Made by a program: the position numbers and the translations under genes
Notes under the pieces: model-generated
What the model saw: only the letters and a program-made list of their open reading frames with translations
Told to the model about the DNA's origin: nothing
Databases searched by the model: none
Part shown: piece after piece, positions 1 through 12,023 of the stretch
How positions within the stretch are numbered: the first letter of the stretch is position 1
Layout of the letters: each line of letters opens with the position of its first letter
From: Phymatolithon calcareum
Taxonomy: Eukaryota; Rhodophyta; Florideophyceae; Hapalidiales
Assembly (NCBI GenBank): GCA_977006965.1
Contig: OZ345382.1
Span: 1,922,001-1,986,000, forward strand
Direction: 5' to 3'
DNA length: 64,000 nucleotides

Positions 1-2329
1 CTTGAGAAAACACAGTGTGTCCCAAGTGACCCCATTTGGAAGACAGTCGCGTGTTCTCATGACCGTTTGAAGATATTCAGAGGCAGTCTGATTAGCTCTG
101 CATGGGCACCACTTTGAACTCGACTGCCGTTGACCAGATTCAGAATTGTACAAATGTGACGGCACTCGAGCACAACGCTGAGTCGGAAGGCAGTCGGAAA
201 AAGTATCAGTAAGTATGGATCGGCTCAATGCTCCGATATTAGGGTCGCGTCATGCCGGGTCCCCGTTCTGGGAAACAAGTGGTCACTAAAGATGACCATG
301 ACTGACTGGTGTGCGACGACATTCTCGAACAGGACGTGGACCTCCGCGAGGTTCTATATCGCTTCCCGCCAAGAAGATCAGAGTCCTACGTTGAGCATCT
401 CAAAGAGGTCGCGTGAGGAAATCTGAAAACTCTACAACAAAATTTAACAAGGCCATAAGTGGAAGCAAACGCTCAGTCAGCAGTGACCGAGCCCCTCTCA
501 AGAAACTCACCACCACGATCAACATTACTAACCACAAACAAACTCCAAGGATGTCGAAAGATATACTTACGCTTCAACCGAAAGTCAGCGACGCGTTCAC
601 CAGGGTGAGCAGCCATTCATTGTGAATCATTAAATTGGGCCACCTCTACCGAGGTCATTACAACCGGACCTTCCGAGTTGCTGACTCAGCAGAGTTTGCA
701 CAATTTCGTATTCCCAGTAAACACTGAGCAATTTGCCAATCTCAATACGCAATGAACTGCGGTGTTCATGACCGTGAGAGTTGTAACATATCTTGCCGAT
801 GCCACCACATCAAGACCTCTGTGTTTCTGACCACGCCAGTTGAGAAGACGTTATGCCTATTGTATTCTGCATTGCCCCCAAGTGAGATTAGCAGCGCTTC
901 GAAGGTCTAAGTTTTCTCCATTCTGTCCTATCCCGTGCGACATTAAGAGCTATTTATACATATCAGTGGGGCATGTTGCCGAAGAGTGACTCCTGGGTTG
1001 GTTTGCCACACTGAAGTAACATTGGCGTACCATGCTGTACTCCCATGCGAAGTGTGAGCCCAAGCCATTCCATGGTTGATCTCTGGCGCGCATGACGACG
1101 TCGAATGAGGGTTCTCGGGCCTCATCTGCCACTGTTTGTCCAGTTATCTTGGATAGCCGAACTGGAGTGTAGAAGCAAAGCTCTCGAGCGACTTCCCTGC
1201 CTGCGAGACGCCTCCCCTCACAGCAACCGAGGGGATTCTGTGCTGTGCGAAAATGCTGGCATTGCAGGAACATCTGGACGACATGCGTACTCTTCCATAT
1301 GCGAAAATATTTCAAGGCCGATTGCGATGGTAAGGCTGCGGCTTTGTGCTCATCCTTACTCGAGGCTTGGTTCTATCGGATACTTTCCTTTTTGTCGAAG
1401 CAGGCGACGCTTGGTCGGCTTTGTTGAAGGCGGATTATGGGAGCAATGCAAGCCTAGTGAGCGGTGCAAGTCGCAGTAAAAGACGTAGCAGTGAGCAAGC
1501 ACAGGTCGACGGTAAGTAGAAGCCGTAGCCAGTGCGACCTGGCTCGGACGTCTGTGTTACTGGTATAGTATGCCGGACAGGATCGCTAAGTCATTGCCTG
1601 GCTGCGCTACAAGCGATTTGGGAGGGAGACATTTAAGTAGCACATGTGTAGGGTATCGAAGAGAGCTAGAATCAGCGATCGGACGAGCACTAGAGGGAGG
1701 ACTGGAGTCAGCTAAAAGAACACATTTATTTTAGTCAGAGGTCGCGGTTTCGGATGTGTCTGCCCAGGAAGGGCTAGTCAGGACTTTGCACTTCCGGAAG
1801 CTATAGATCATTAAGAGCTAGACGGAGCCGTTCGATAAGGTAGGTCTCTCAGCAGTTTCAACAACTGGGAAGGCTTCACTGCAAATCACCGTTTTATAGC
1901 CCCATGTGCTGTTCTCTACACTCTTGGAAATGTACATTTTTAAAATTATTACGGTTAACGGGGGGATTATTCTTCTGGTATCAGTAGTAGCTTCTCGATT
2001 AATGCTCTATGTAAAGGTACACAATGCAATAATGTTTACGTATATTCCTATTTTGGAAATCGGAATAAATCCGCTCTCAGTGTCAACCCCGTGGTAACGC
2101 ATAATAATTTAGATAATGCGACGACTTGTAAAAGCCTTACGAAACCATGAGCAAGGCATACACCGCATTCTGTTTTCTCAATCTCGAGATTCTATGCATT
2201 CGCATGATGCCAGCGAGCGCAAAGTCTCCTTTCCGAACATCATCAGTGTCATCCCAAGAAGCGCGACAGTTTGCAGCGGTATAATTCCTCGTCATTCATC
2301 TATGTCTTGTTTTCTTCTTCTTCACAGCT
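1..2329. other. Arm segment without a recognised gene
   Basis: No convincing gene in this stretch or in its mirror at 14805-17133. A short plus-strand frame at 1245-1427 begins with CWHCRN and later has FKADC, loosely like damaged gag zinc knuckles, but spacing and the missing His make this weak. The remaining frames are short and mutually overlapping, as expected of non-coding DNA. Confidence 0.4.
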
Positions 2330-2797
2330 TTATTCCCCTTCGTAGTACATGAAAAGTTGTGGATACACTTCTTCTTCGATATAATTTGCTATGACCTTGC
2401 ATTTATTTCTTATGCGGTCGTACCCGGCCTTACGATCCTTGAGAATCTTGGCAATGTCGAACATTCTTGTATCAACAACTTCTTCACCGGTTTCCGACAC
2501 CGCTTGCAGGCGAGCAAGGCCTTTGTCGGGGTTTCCAAGGCCTAATTCTTCGGTCGGTTCGAGATCAGTATAGTGACATACGAGCGTTTTCGGGAAGGAT
2601 GGAGTACCAGACTGGGAGGAGCGCATAATATACGCTACTGCATTCACCGTAAACGAATTTTTGGGCCCTCAAAACGTAATGGAGCCTTCCCAGATCGTTT
2701 CCGGTTTGATGCTGTCTGCTCCGGATGCCTCCTCATTTCCGAGTTGCAATTCAGAGACCTGGTCTTCGATGGAGCCCTTACCGCAGTCTTCGCCCAT
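2330..2797 (-). pseudogene. Left-arm copy of the 155-codon frame, prematurely stopped
   Basis: Mirror image of the frame at 14337-14804. A single base difference turns codon 43 from TCA (Ser) into TGA (stop) at 2669-2671. The rest of the frame downstream of the stop stays open to the same TAA. Flanking sequence, start context and stop match the other arm. So the two arms now carry one open and one truncated allele-like copy. Function is unknown; see the right-arm copy. Confidence 0.75.
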
Positions 2798-3434
2798 GGT
2801 GGGAGTTGATAGTCGATTAACGTTGTGATTTGCACTTTCCGATGTGTTCCACCTGGCTTAAGTAGGCGGGAGTGGTACAATGGTGTACGTAGCGCGACGA
2901 TAACCGGCGCGTCGCATATGGCAGGCGCGCGAAGCTCGGTGGACCGACGACTATGGAAATAGTCGAGATATGGTTTCATGCGGAACTGCGGAAGAGCTGC
3001 ATTAGTAGCGCGCTCGGAAGGCGGAAATGTGGACACCACGATGGACCACCACCACGAAGATATGATAGGCTGGAGGGGCCGTCGGCCAAAATTTAATAGA
3101 ATTGTTGACTGTCGGTAGCTCTGTAACGGGCGCCGGCCTGTCTCCAATGTTCACTTTTCGGTCGCATAGCGGTCCGGCAGGGTATGCAGAGCAGCCCACG
3201 AGGACCAGTTCATGCCAAAAATGCAGTGCATGCAATGCCCAGCACTGAATGGAACTATGCCGTTCTCTCCATTGTCAAGGGCAAGTTGAAATCTTTAAAT
3301 AACCCCGGTTTCGAGACAGATTGAGGTGTAGCACAGATAGAAAAGCAATAAGAGTACGAATCAAGGTGCTATTTGACCTCCAGTTCGTTAGCTAGATAAA
3401 CTTTCGAGTTTTTCATTCTTGAGGATTCTAAATG

Positions 3435-3800
3435 TAGAGTAGATTTTTTATTTAAAAGTTACCAACGCGTCTGCTGACGCTTGGGGCAACTTTCGTGTGC
3501 CTAAGAAACTTGTCTTTATTCTGAGAGTTTCCTATGCTGAGTGTTCCACGGTTCGGTGGTCTACAAAAACCTACCTCTGGTCCCCTGAGGGGCCTCGAGG
3601 GGGAAAAATAGTCCACGTTCATGTGTCACGCAGGGTCTGAATTTCAGCGAGGGATTGCACTGCTGTGTGGGGATGTGGGTTGTTGATAGCCTGGAAAACA
3701 ACAAGGAGTTCGTCCAATGTTCGCTTCGCTCAGACGCTGTCTTCTTTTGAGAGTCTGTCCCTGAGACTGAGACTGTGAAGAACAATGTTATTTATACTTT
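3435..3800 (-). pseudogene. LINE 3' end relic (tail type A)
   Basis: Non-coding 3' end of a LINE on the minus strand. The block GCGTTGGTAACTTTTAAATA followed by more A residues lies at about 3445-3475 in reverse complement. The next few hundred bases match the 3' untranslated region of the well-preserved LINE at 21338-21600, including a CTACAAAAAC...CTCGAGGGGGAAA block at 3560-3606. No catalytic part remains. It is mirrored at 13334-13699. Confidence 0.7.
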
Positions 3801-4114
3801 TTCCAAAGCAACGGTAAGAATAGTGTCCTTTACATTTTTTTCAGCACCTCGAGGTGTCTATAACTATATTACAATTACGATCTAACGGTCGACGAATATA
3901 CATGTTATTCGATGGAAGGCACTCCCACTAAAGAGTAGAATCATGTGGTGACCAGTCTCGGTGGCGCATATCAGAACTGGCGCTTCCAAGCACATGCCTC
4001 CATTGCGGAATGCAGCGCTCTCAAAGCAATCTTCTACAGTGAAAGGCAATTTGTCATTGTACTCTCAAAGAAAAATGCCTTGTGGTGTACTGAAGCAGAA
4101 AAACATAATGGCGT

Positions 4115-5110
4115 TTTAACGAAAGAAGAAGAGGGAGTTTTAATTTGAAAGTCACCAACGCATATGCAGACGCTTCGGGTAACTTTGCGAAGGCCATAGG
4201 GCCAAGGAAAGGTTCTTTCTTTGTTGCATGTTTGCATGGTCGGGTGCGACTCAATCTGCTGGAATACCGAAACGTATCTCTGACCCATAATTGGGCCTCA
4301 AGGGGGCAAAATATTCCACTATACTGTATCTCACATAGTCGGCGGGAAGCGGACCGGATGATTTCATGTGTCGGCCGCAGCCTTAGGCTCTTGATGAATG
4401 GCAAGAACTTCGTCATGTCCTCTTTTTTGGAGGCACATTCTTCGGTGATAGCACGTCTTCTGATAGGACTGCCTTGATATTTTCGAGAGCATGTTTTCCA
4501 GTTTGATCTGTAAGTTCTATGAGCTCCGAGATGCTCATTGGAGGGAATGTTCCAACTGGCTATTTTATAGCCAGTGTTCTGTACGAAGCACAACTGCGAC
4601 GCAAGCGTTGTTACGCGGGATAGGGCGTTCTTGTCCTTTTTAACTTTAGCGGTGGCTTCCAATATCTCCCTTCTTTGGTACTGTCTGACGTTTGTGCTGC
4701 CCAGGGTTTCGTTCAACCCCTGGAGAGCTGCCGCTTTACTTTTGAGTGGGTCACCCACAGTTCTGAATTTCCTTGGAGTCTTGCTTCGGTACCGGTTTTG
4801 ACGAGAGATTCTCTAAGCGCCTCATGACTCTTCGCACGAATAATCGTTCTAAGATGTCTCTGCTGTCCTTCCGCTTCACAATACGACACATTGCTCTGCT
4901 ACTTTCGACGCTCCTTTTCCCAAGCTTGCCAATACTTGACCGAAGAAGATCGACTCGGTGTTCTTGATATCGAGTTCTGCTTTGGGCGTTCATGGCATCA
5001 GATGCAGCTCATACTCCAACGTCGACTGCACAAAAGATTTTTACGACGTTATTTACCTCACTGGGTGGACTCCCTTAGTGCATGCCGCAAACTGTCTTAG
5101 AGTTCCGAGG
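4115..5110 (-). pseudogene. LINE ORF2 C-terminal relic
   Basis: Minus-strand translation resembles the end of the 657-residue RT frame at 21578-23551. About 4751-4993 reads GKLGKRSVESSRAMCRIVKR, matching GKPGKRSLDRCRAMCRIL in the intact copy. The 4054-4758 frame reads NVRQYQRREILEATAKVKK, matching NIKKYQRNKILEAAEDAEK. Then come IASWNIPSN and a type A tail at 4115-4165. RT catalytic motifs are absent, so this is the thumb and C-terminal tail of a 5'-truncated copy, with frame changes. It is mirrored at 12024-13019. Confidence 0.75.
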
Positions 5111-5604
5111 AAATTTTTGGCTTAATTCTTTTGACCAATTTGGAATCTGAGAATCTCAGATACCTTTCTCTTGTTCAACAAGACCGCTCAATAGGTTGGA
5201 TATGGAGCTTTCAGTACGTGTTCATAGAAAAGCAAGTAAGACCAAACATAAGAGATAAGCTACCGTATTCCAGAGAGCGCATGAGAAGACTTATCCGTAT
5301 ATTCGTAAGACTGTGGGGCTTCCAAAAATAAACATTGACGAATGGCGATGGTTTCAATGATTCCAGTTCAAGAAATGAAACCATTGTCCTTGCGATATTT
5401 GAGAGAGGTTGCGTCACTATTGATGATGGTTGTCGTTGAGTACTCTAGTTCTTCAAGAAGCTCTGACGTGCTATGGCACGCTCTTCCTTTGTCCAAGAAA
5501 AAACTAGCTACTCGAAAGTGGACTAGTCGATGACTGTTGAGGGAAACCTGAGACGTTTATGAGGGTGTCATCGATGTCTTTTGAACTCCTCGAGCGCGGG
5601 ACCG

Positions 5605-5690
5605 GGGGAAATTGAAAGTTTTTATTTTGGAAGCCCTCAACGCCAGAGTTCGCCGACACCAGAGCAGCTTCCCGTGTACTACTTTCGCAT
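5605..5690 (-). repeat. LINE-like 3' tail (type C)
   Basis: The block around GTTTTTATTTTGGAAGCCCTCAACGCC recurs with changes at 8447-8530. In reverse complement it ends in AATAAAAAC, like the 3' ends of the other LINE tails here. No coding sequence is attached. It is mirrored at 11444-11529. Confidence 0.45.
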
Positions 5691-5904
5691 TGTCTAAGAA
5701 TATCGCATCACACTATCGCCGTTGGGGATACCGCTAAACGGGTTTGCAGCAGTTCAAAATAGAAGGAGAATTTAATTCCACTCGCGTGCTCAGCATGGTA
5801 GAAAGTTGAGCAGGTCCACGTGCCGTTTAAGAATGGAATCTGTGCCATCTCACTGGCAATCTGAAACTGTAGTGTATGTCTCTTGTTGTCGAACAAGGCA
5901 GTGG

Positions 5905-6430
5905 CTAGCCAGAGAGCATATGGAGGACGTTGAAAGCACGCTAGTCAAGCTCGAGGCCCCAGTAGCTTATGAATCTTCCTCCTCGCGGTTTTCTTCCCGC
6001 AAAACAAGGGGGTATGAGAGCTTTGCACTACTCCCCGTACAATGACTCAGGCTCAGATTTGATTTGAATCTGTTCCCATTCTTCGATTAATGTGGGAATA
6101 TGCTTCGTGTTGTACTCTGTAGCTCGTGCTTGAGCAAGAAGATCAGAACGTTTTTGAAGGGGGAATGCATACGCCTTTCCCATTTTTGGATTCATCAAAT
6201 TAGATATGCAAACGACGGGGTCGTATTCGTTGTACTCTCGCAACCAGCCACTAAGCACTCTAACGGGACCTCACTGAATTCTTTTCGAGATGAATAGATC
6301 AATGCAGCTTCAATACTAGGTATGCAGTGCGCCTCCAGGACTAGAATGCAATATGCCATTCAATTCCAACTGTGATGCTCTATGAATGGTGCATCCCAGC
6401 TTTCTTTCTTTATCGCGGAAAGATCGCCCA
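5905..6430. other. Start of the palindrome loop, no gene seen
   Basis: Unique relative to the opposite arm. Only short overlapping frames are present, none with a recognisable family. Confidence 0.4.
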
Positions 6431-6439
6431 CACTGAATG

Positions 6440-6800
6440 TAAGCTCCTAAAGCTGTTCTGCAAAAGATTTTCATTGTTCAGAAATTTGCGTAATGCTAAG
6501 GGTCTCCATAGCTCTTCTATAGTTTTTGTACCCACTCTACCAATGAACCTACTTCTGGAGACGGAACGCCCACCGCACCTGAAAATGAAGTGCTCAGCAG
6601 TTTCCTTGCAACCACGACCTTATGTATCCATGCCTAAACACGGCCACCATGGGGATACAGTCTCCAACCAGCTGGTGTAAGATCACTTCTGCCCGTCTGT
6701 GCGATATGGGCAGCTCTCGGGGAAGAGTCGGAACGGCGACAGTTTCTGCTCGTAAGGAAAACCTAATGCTTGATCGCGCTTCCTCGAGTGTCAGAGGAAC
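6440..6800 (-). pseudogene. LINE 3'-terminal zinc-finger relic
   Basis: Minus-strand translation gives RAEVILHQLVGDCIPMVA, then CKETAEHFIFRCGGRS and IGRVGTKTIEELWRPLAL. The last part is clearly related to the plus-strand relic at 59745-59965 (TEHLILRCGGRSASRRKYIG, then RAVEEVF). A Cys...His-x4-Cys finger near the C terminus of ORF2 is usual in several LINE clades. RT and endonuclease are missing and the frame is broken, so this is dead. Confidence 0.65.
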
Positions 6801-7880
6801 CTTCTGATGATCCAGTAGGCTTGATTCGCAAATAATCCCAGCTTTTACTTTGCTAAAGAAACGTTGAGAACCAAGAAGACAAATGCAGTAGTGGCCCCAG
6901 CTGTTGTCTGTAATTTAGACCTATAAGCCTCACGTGTGCTAGAGCTGATGGTGAACGCGACACGCTTGGAGATGCAGTCAATTAGAATGACGGAGAGGTG
7001 AGAATGCTAGGTGATGAAGAAATTAAAGCTGAAGGAGAAGTCGAGGCCTGCGGTGACGAAAATGATGAAAGGAATACAGACACAGCAACTGACATGGACG
7101 GCAAAACTGACAAATGCTGAAGATAATCCAGGAGTTCTTCTGGGATGACCTCCAGGGAACTGAACTGAAATGACGTTCTAAAGTCCCCGGAAGAATATGT
7201 GCAAATATCGTCTTCATTCGTGAGCGAAAAGTCTCGAGTCTTCTTCTCAAATGGACTTAGGGCCATGCATATTTTTCAGAATTACGGCTCTTGCTCGATA
7301 CAGAGAGGCGGGGGGGTCAAGGAATCGGTTCGGATCCTGTCCTCCACGTAGTTCACATTTCGTTCTTGCGTTGCAACATGAATATCGAGGAATAAGTTCG
7401 CTTCACCGCTGAGCGTAACAAGGCACTGATTCTCAGTACAGCTGCCGTTACTGACGATGGAAATGTCTTGGTCGAACACAACATATGACTGAAAGCCGTG
7501 TAAACCAGTGCCAGACATTGCAAAATCATCACTGATAAGCAGGGGCCTTCCTGTGACCGCACAAGAACTGCAGACCGAACACCGTGCAAGATAGGCACAT
7601 CCCTGTAGTCAATTTACCAGTTGTAGAGACTTCTGAATCCAATTTGAGACTCTCCCCTGAATCGTCACTTGGCCATCCGAATGCAGTAGGGTGACTAATT
7701 TCCCTCTCGACATAAGTCACATATATATTTTTTTGAATTTGGAATTTATTTAAAATCGCTCTCAGAAGCATTCATTAGACTGGACGGGATATGCGTTTCA
7801 GCAGCTACGCTCTAGCGTCGTAGCACTAGCTGCAAAAACCGTATCACCGAACTTTTGTGCGAGAAATGTTGTGCACATTG
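6801..7880. other. No gene; LINE tail-like scrap at 7785-7840
   Basis: No supported gene. At 7785-7840 the reverse complement (GGTTTTTGCAGCTAGTGCTA...) resembles the 3' untranslated region of the LINE at 9250-9345. This suggests a further degraded LINE end on the minus strand. Confidence 0.4.
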
Positions 7881-7884
7881 GAGA

Positions 7885-8235
7885 AGAAGAAGAAAGGTTA
7901 TTTTTATTTAAAAGCTACCAACGCATCTGCTGACGCTTGGGCAAATTTCCTAGTGCCAAGAGGTTTTGCCTGGATTCTGTCGAAAGAAGAGCTTCTTTTT
8001 TTGTTGGTCCAACACGATTCATTTGGGTACAAACACCCAACTCTGGTCTTGTGCTCATTAGAGGGAACCGACTGAATGCCCACTTTACTGCTAATTGGCT
8101 GTGACGTGATCTCGGAAGTCTGTTGATCGCTGTGGTGGACCCGGACAGATCGTACGGAATTTTCCTCTTTATGTTGAACTTCAAGATGCCTCCTTTGTCT
8201 TTGAAGAGCACTTTCCTCAACGATTTTGCTCAAAC
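7885..8235 (-). pseudogene. LINE ORF2 C-terminal relic with type A tail
   Basis: Minus-strand translation contains KRKIPYDLSGSTTAINRLPR, then SRHSQLAVKWAFSRFPLMS, matching the LINE at 8712-9402 (ARHRQLAIKWAFGRFPPLS) and the intact copy (SRRHRTLAIKWSFGMFPPMS). The 3' end has the type A tail at about 7900-7930 followed by a (TTC)n run in reverse complement. It is 5'-truncated and frame-shifted. Confidence 0.7.
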
Positions 8236-8446
8236 TCTTTTGTTGAGGAAGATTAGTGCCCTCTCGAAAAGGTCGTAGTGTAACATTGCCGATATGTCGC
8301 GACTAACGCATTGCAATTATTCCACATCTCTTTCCTCGATTGGGACTGTCAGAAGGCTCATTTTCTCTATCTGGCTCGTTCCAGCGTTCTGAGGGCTAGA
8401 AAGAGTCTCATGTCTTCGGCATTCTGTATTCGGCAAAGAAGGGGGG

Positions 8447-8530
8447 GGGGAAATTGTATGTTTTTATTTTACAAGCCCTCAACGCCGGTATTCACCAACA
8501 ACAGAGCAGCTTCGGCAAAGAAGGAAATGT
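8447..8530 (-). repeat. LINE-like 3' tail (type C), second copy
   Basis: Shares GTTTTTATTTT, AAGCCCTCAACGCC and AACAGAGCAGCTTC-like blocks with 5605-5690. It directly follows a run of nine or more G. Confidence 0.45.
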
Positions 8531-8711
8531 CTGACATATTGGGTTTTCGCGATTGGACCGAATACTGGTGCGAAAAATGTCTTCTCAACATCTGAATTAG
8601 CTGTCTGGACTCTCGGCCTCCCTGGCATCAGATTGTTCTCTAGGCATGAAGACACGATACTTAATATCAGCATTGGTACAGTATTTCTGGTATAAAGCGC
8701 ACTGGGTGATT

Positions 8712-9402
8712 GTAGAGACGTTGAGGAATTGCAATGGGTGTGTCGTGACATATCATCAATGTTACATCACGACCTATTCGAGACGGCACTAACCTATCTC
8801 AAGCAGCGAGTTTCAGCAAAATCGTTGAGGGACCTGCTCTTTAAAGACGAAGGAGAAGGCTTGGAGGCGAGCAGAAAGAGGAATATTCCTTATGATATTC
8901 CCGGGTCTACTCCCGCCATCATCAGACTACCGAAAGCACGTCACCGCCAATTGGCGATTAAATGGGCATTCGGACGTTTTCCCCCATTGAGTACCACACT
9001 TCTGGAAGACAAATTCGGTGAAATCGTACCAACTCTCATGAACAAGCTCGAAGTGTACCTTCAAAGATATCGACTAACAGAAGAGGAGACTAGTGAGACT
9101 GAAAAGGCACTTGACAAAGTACTATTCCTCACAATCGTCTTTTATGACGACATGGAATAGACCAAGACAAAATAGAACGGCGACGCTGAGATTCCTACGA
9201 ACAGGGCAAGTGGACTCTAAGCTTTTCCCTCCACCTTCTCTGGAGAAGGGTTTTTGCAGCTAGGGCTACGACGATAGCAACGAGCTTTTGCGGGCTTTAA
9301 CGGAGCTACCAAGGTAGTAGCATCTGAAACGCATCTCCCTTACAGTCTTATGAGTGTTTCTGAGGGCGTTTAATAAATTCAAAATTCAAAAAAAAAAAAA
9401 AA
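8712..9402 (+). mobile_element. 5'-truncated LINE insertion with target duplication
   Basis: ACTGGGTGATT occurs at 8701-8711 and again at 9402-9412, bracketing the insertion: an 11-bp target-site duplication that may share one base with the poly(A). The coding part (8729-9160, stop TAG) is the last ~140 residues of LINE ORF2, with ARHRQLAIKWAFGRFPPLST matching the intact LINE's C terminus. A ~225-base 3' untranslated region follows, containing CAGTCTTATGAGTGT at 9353-9367, then AATAAA and 15 A at 9388-9402. Heavy 5' truncation, poly(A) and a target duplication are what target-primed reverse transcription leaves. The intact A-run suggests a fairly recent insertion. Confidence 0.85.
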
Positions 9403-9429
9403 CTGGGTGATTTTCGAAGATGCACATTT

Positions 9430-10215
9430 CTTTATCTCTTTGTCCAGGATATCTGCGCTACACATTTAGTTTTTTCAATATCAAGAGCCTTCTAAGATGT
9501 TCCTGGGCCGGATTTATATTAGGTACTTGGGTAGCTGCTTCCAGCAGGTTCTGTGGCACACCTGTAAATCTCGGTGTTCTTCTGTTTGTCGAAGATCTTG
9601 GTGGTGTAAGTGGCAATATTCGCCCTGACGGTGGGATGGTGCGGATATGCTGTGCAGATATCTGGGGTATATTCTCGGCAGGAATGTAGATCTGCAATGT
9701 GGGAAGCAGCTCGCGTATTATGCTGGCTTTCTGTGCGATTGGAATTTCGGATGTGTCAGCTAGGTCATTAAACAGCTGTTCTTGGGCATTGCATGCCGTT
9801 TGCTGTGCTTCGTGCGCTATTTTCGGGTGCTCATGCTGTGAGTTGACATTAGGAACGTATTAAACCTTGCTCATGGGTAATGGTGGGTAGTATGTACGGC
9901 GTGAGTCATAGTTGGGATTGTACGGGGGATAGTTGGCAATTCTGCATATTTTTATTCGGACGTTGGTAGGGGGTAACACTCTGTAGTGGTCGTCGTCAAC
10001 GGTTTGCAGGTATCGTACAAGGGATGCGCGAGCGTCCTATTTCTTCTTTTGATCGCGGACTGCGGCGACGTGAGCGAATTCTGCGATCGAACGGAAGAGC
10101 TGTACATTCGTCCTTGATAGCAGAAATGGGGAGCGGGGATGGGCTTGCTATTGCCAAAAGAGTTCTGGTATTTCATCATTGGGGTGGATGTTAAGGATTG
10201 TGGTAGGGCAACGTT
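9430..10215 (-). pseudogene. Copia-like relic, copy 1
   Basis: About 9589-10215 is a near copy of 32057-32680, where the Copia pre-integrase zinc region is recognisable just upstream. Both share the minus-strand frame beginning IYIPAENIPQ, then RTIPPS, RILPLTPP. This copy lacks the pre-integrase region: homology stops at about 10215 with unrelated sequence beyond. Stops break all frames. The Copia assignment rests on the second copy. Confidence 0.55.
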
Positions 10216-10890
10216 ACAGCTTCCACAACACCACGACACAGCGACGTGTGACCTTCGCGGAAGTTACTTCAATTCTTGTTCGTGATACTAGTCGAAACGG
10301 CGACCTCAACATTCCTGCCTGCATCATACCGAAACATGCGCACAGGTGCGCGGAGACAGTTTTACAACTATACCAAAGGTGCCATGCCCATATCATAACG
10401 GGAGCACGCTTTTTGCAGGGCTCCACGTTGAGTTCGTGACCACAAGCTGCGAATTGGGAGTGGAAAAAAATCGGAGACAGTCTGAGCGGCTCTGCAAAGG
10501 GACACTCCAGACTCCAGCATCGATGACTAGATTCGAAAAGGTATAAATGCTGCAGCCACCGAGCACTTTATGGAGCGAGAGGCGCTCCGAAGTAATATGA
10601 ACAAGTTTTGGTCGGCGCAGTGCACTTTTGGGAATTGACCGGTGTGGGCGTCGCGCCATGTCCGCTTCTTCTTACAGGAAACCTGACGTCAGTGGGGATC
10701 ACTGCGACTAGCGAGTTGCGATTCGTTGCACTCTCAGGGTTGGCAAGATAGTTGGCACTCGCTCTCGCCAATTGTGGCTTTCTTGAGATGCGATCCTTTA
10801 CTCGCTGCGATGAGCGGTGCCTTATAAGCTAACGGATTCTCAACCTACTGGCTGGGGGTTGCATAGCACACCCCACGAATACCGACAATA
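10216..10890. other. No gene recognised
   Basis: Short overlapping frames only; no family resemblance noticed. Confidence 0.35.
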
Positions 10891-10896
10891 TCCTGT

Positions 10897-11088
10897 CACT
10901 GTCAGGTCTTACGGCTACCGGGATACGCACGTGCGAGTCAGTGACCCAACTTGGCGATCTCACAGGCCTCCCCTCCTGTGATGTTTCTTTATCACTGTCT
11001 GGTCTAACGGCTACCACGATACGCACGTGCGAGTGAGTAACCCAACTTGGAGATCTCACGGGCCTCCCATCCTGTGATTATTTCGACT
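10897..11088. repeat. Tandem duplication of a 96-bp unit
   Basis: Two head-to-tail units start at 10897 and 10993, each opening with CACTGTC and containing GATACGCACGTGCGAGT and ATCTCAC.GGCCTCCC. They differ at roughly a tenth of positions. The unit contains the small palindrome GCACGTGC. No function is evident. Confidence 0.85.
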
Positions 11089-12023
11089 GTCGGGTCAGTC
11101 TGTTATTACGAGCTGACACTTGCGGGTGGCCACCCGACGTGGTCGCTCTATAGGATCTTCCCTAACTCTTGTGCTGTCAGTGTCTTACTTAGCCTTCTTG
11201 TTCCACCATTGACCGAGCTCGCATTGCAAGCCACTGCCTTGTTCGAAAACAGAGACATACACTGCAGTTTCAGATTGCCAGTGAGATGGCACAGATTCCA
11301 TTCTTAAACGGCACTTGGACCTGCTCAACTTTCTACCATGCTGAGCACGCGAGTGGAATTAAATTCTCCTTCTATTTTGAACTGCTGCAAACCCGTTTAG
11401 CGGTATCCCCAACGGCGATAGTGTGATGCGATATTCTTAGACAATGCGAAAGTAGTACACGGGAAGCTGCTCTGGTGTCGGCGAACTCTGGCGTTGAGGG
11501 CTTCCAAAATAAAAACTTTCAATTTCCCCCGGTCCCGCGCTCGAGGAGTTCAAAAGACATCGATGACACCCTCATAAACGTCTCAGGTTTCCCTCAACAG
11601 TCATCGACTAGTCCACTTTCGAGTAGCTAGTTTTTTCTTGGACAAAGGAAGAGCGTGCCATAGCACGTCAGAGCTTCTTGAAGAACTAGAGTACTCAACG
11701 ACAACCATCATCAATAGTGACGCAACCTCTCTCAAATATCGCAAGGACAATGGTTTCATTTCTTGAACTGGAATCATTGAAACCATCGCCATTCGTCAAT
11801 GTTTATTTTTGGAAGCCCCACAGTCTTACGAATATACGGATAAGTCTTCTCATGCGCTCTCTGGAATACGGTAGCTTATCTCTTATGTTTGGTCTTACTT
11901 GCTTTTCTATGAACACGTACTGAAAGCTCCATATCCAACCTATTGAGCGGTCTTGTTGAACAAGAGAAAGGTATCTGAGATTCTCAGATTCCAAATTGGT
12001 CAAAAGAATTAAGCCAAAAATTT

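Larger units (their letters stand above)
1..5904. repeat. Left arm of giant inverted repeat
   Basis: The first 5.9 kb is the reverse complement of 11231-17133; paired positions add to 17134 (for example 1 with 17133, and 2669 with 14465). Identity looks near complete over the regions compared. The few differences I noticed are at about 2671, about 5055-5060 and 5094, plus several near the inner edge at 5881-5890. The next right-arm base (17134) lies beyond the window's left end, so the true outer limit is unseen. Homology fades at about 5904. The differences between arms argue against a simple duplicated-read artefact. Confidence 0.95.
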
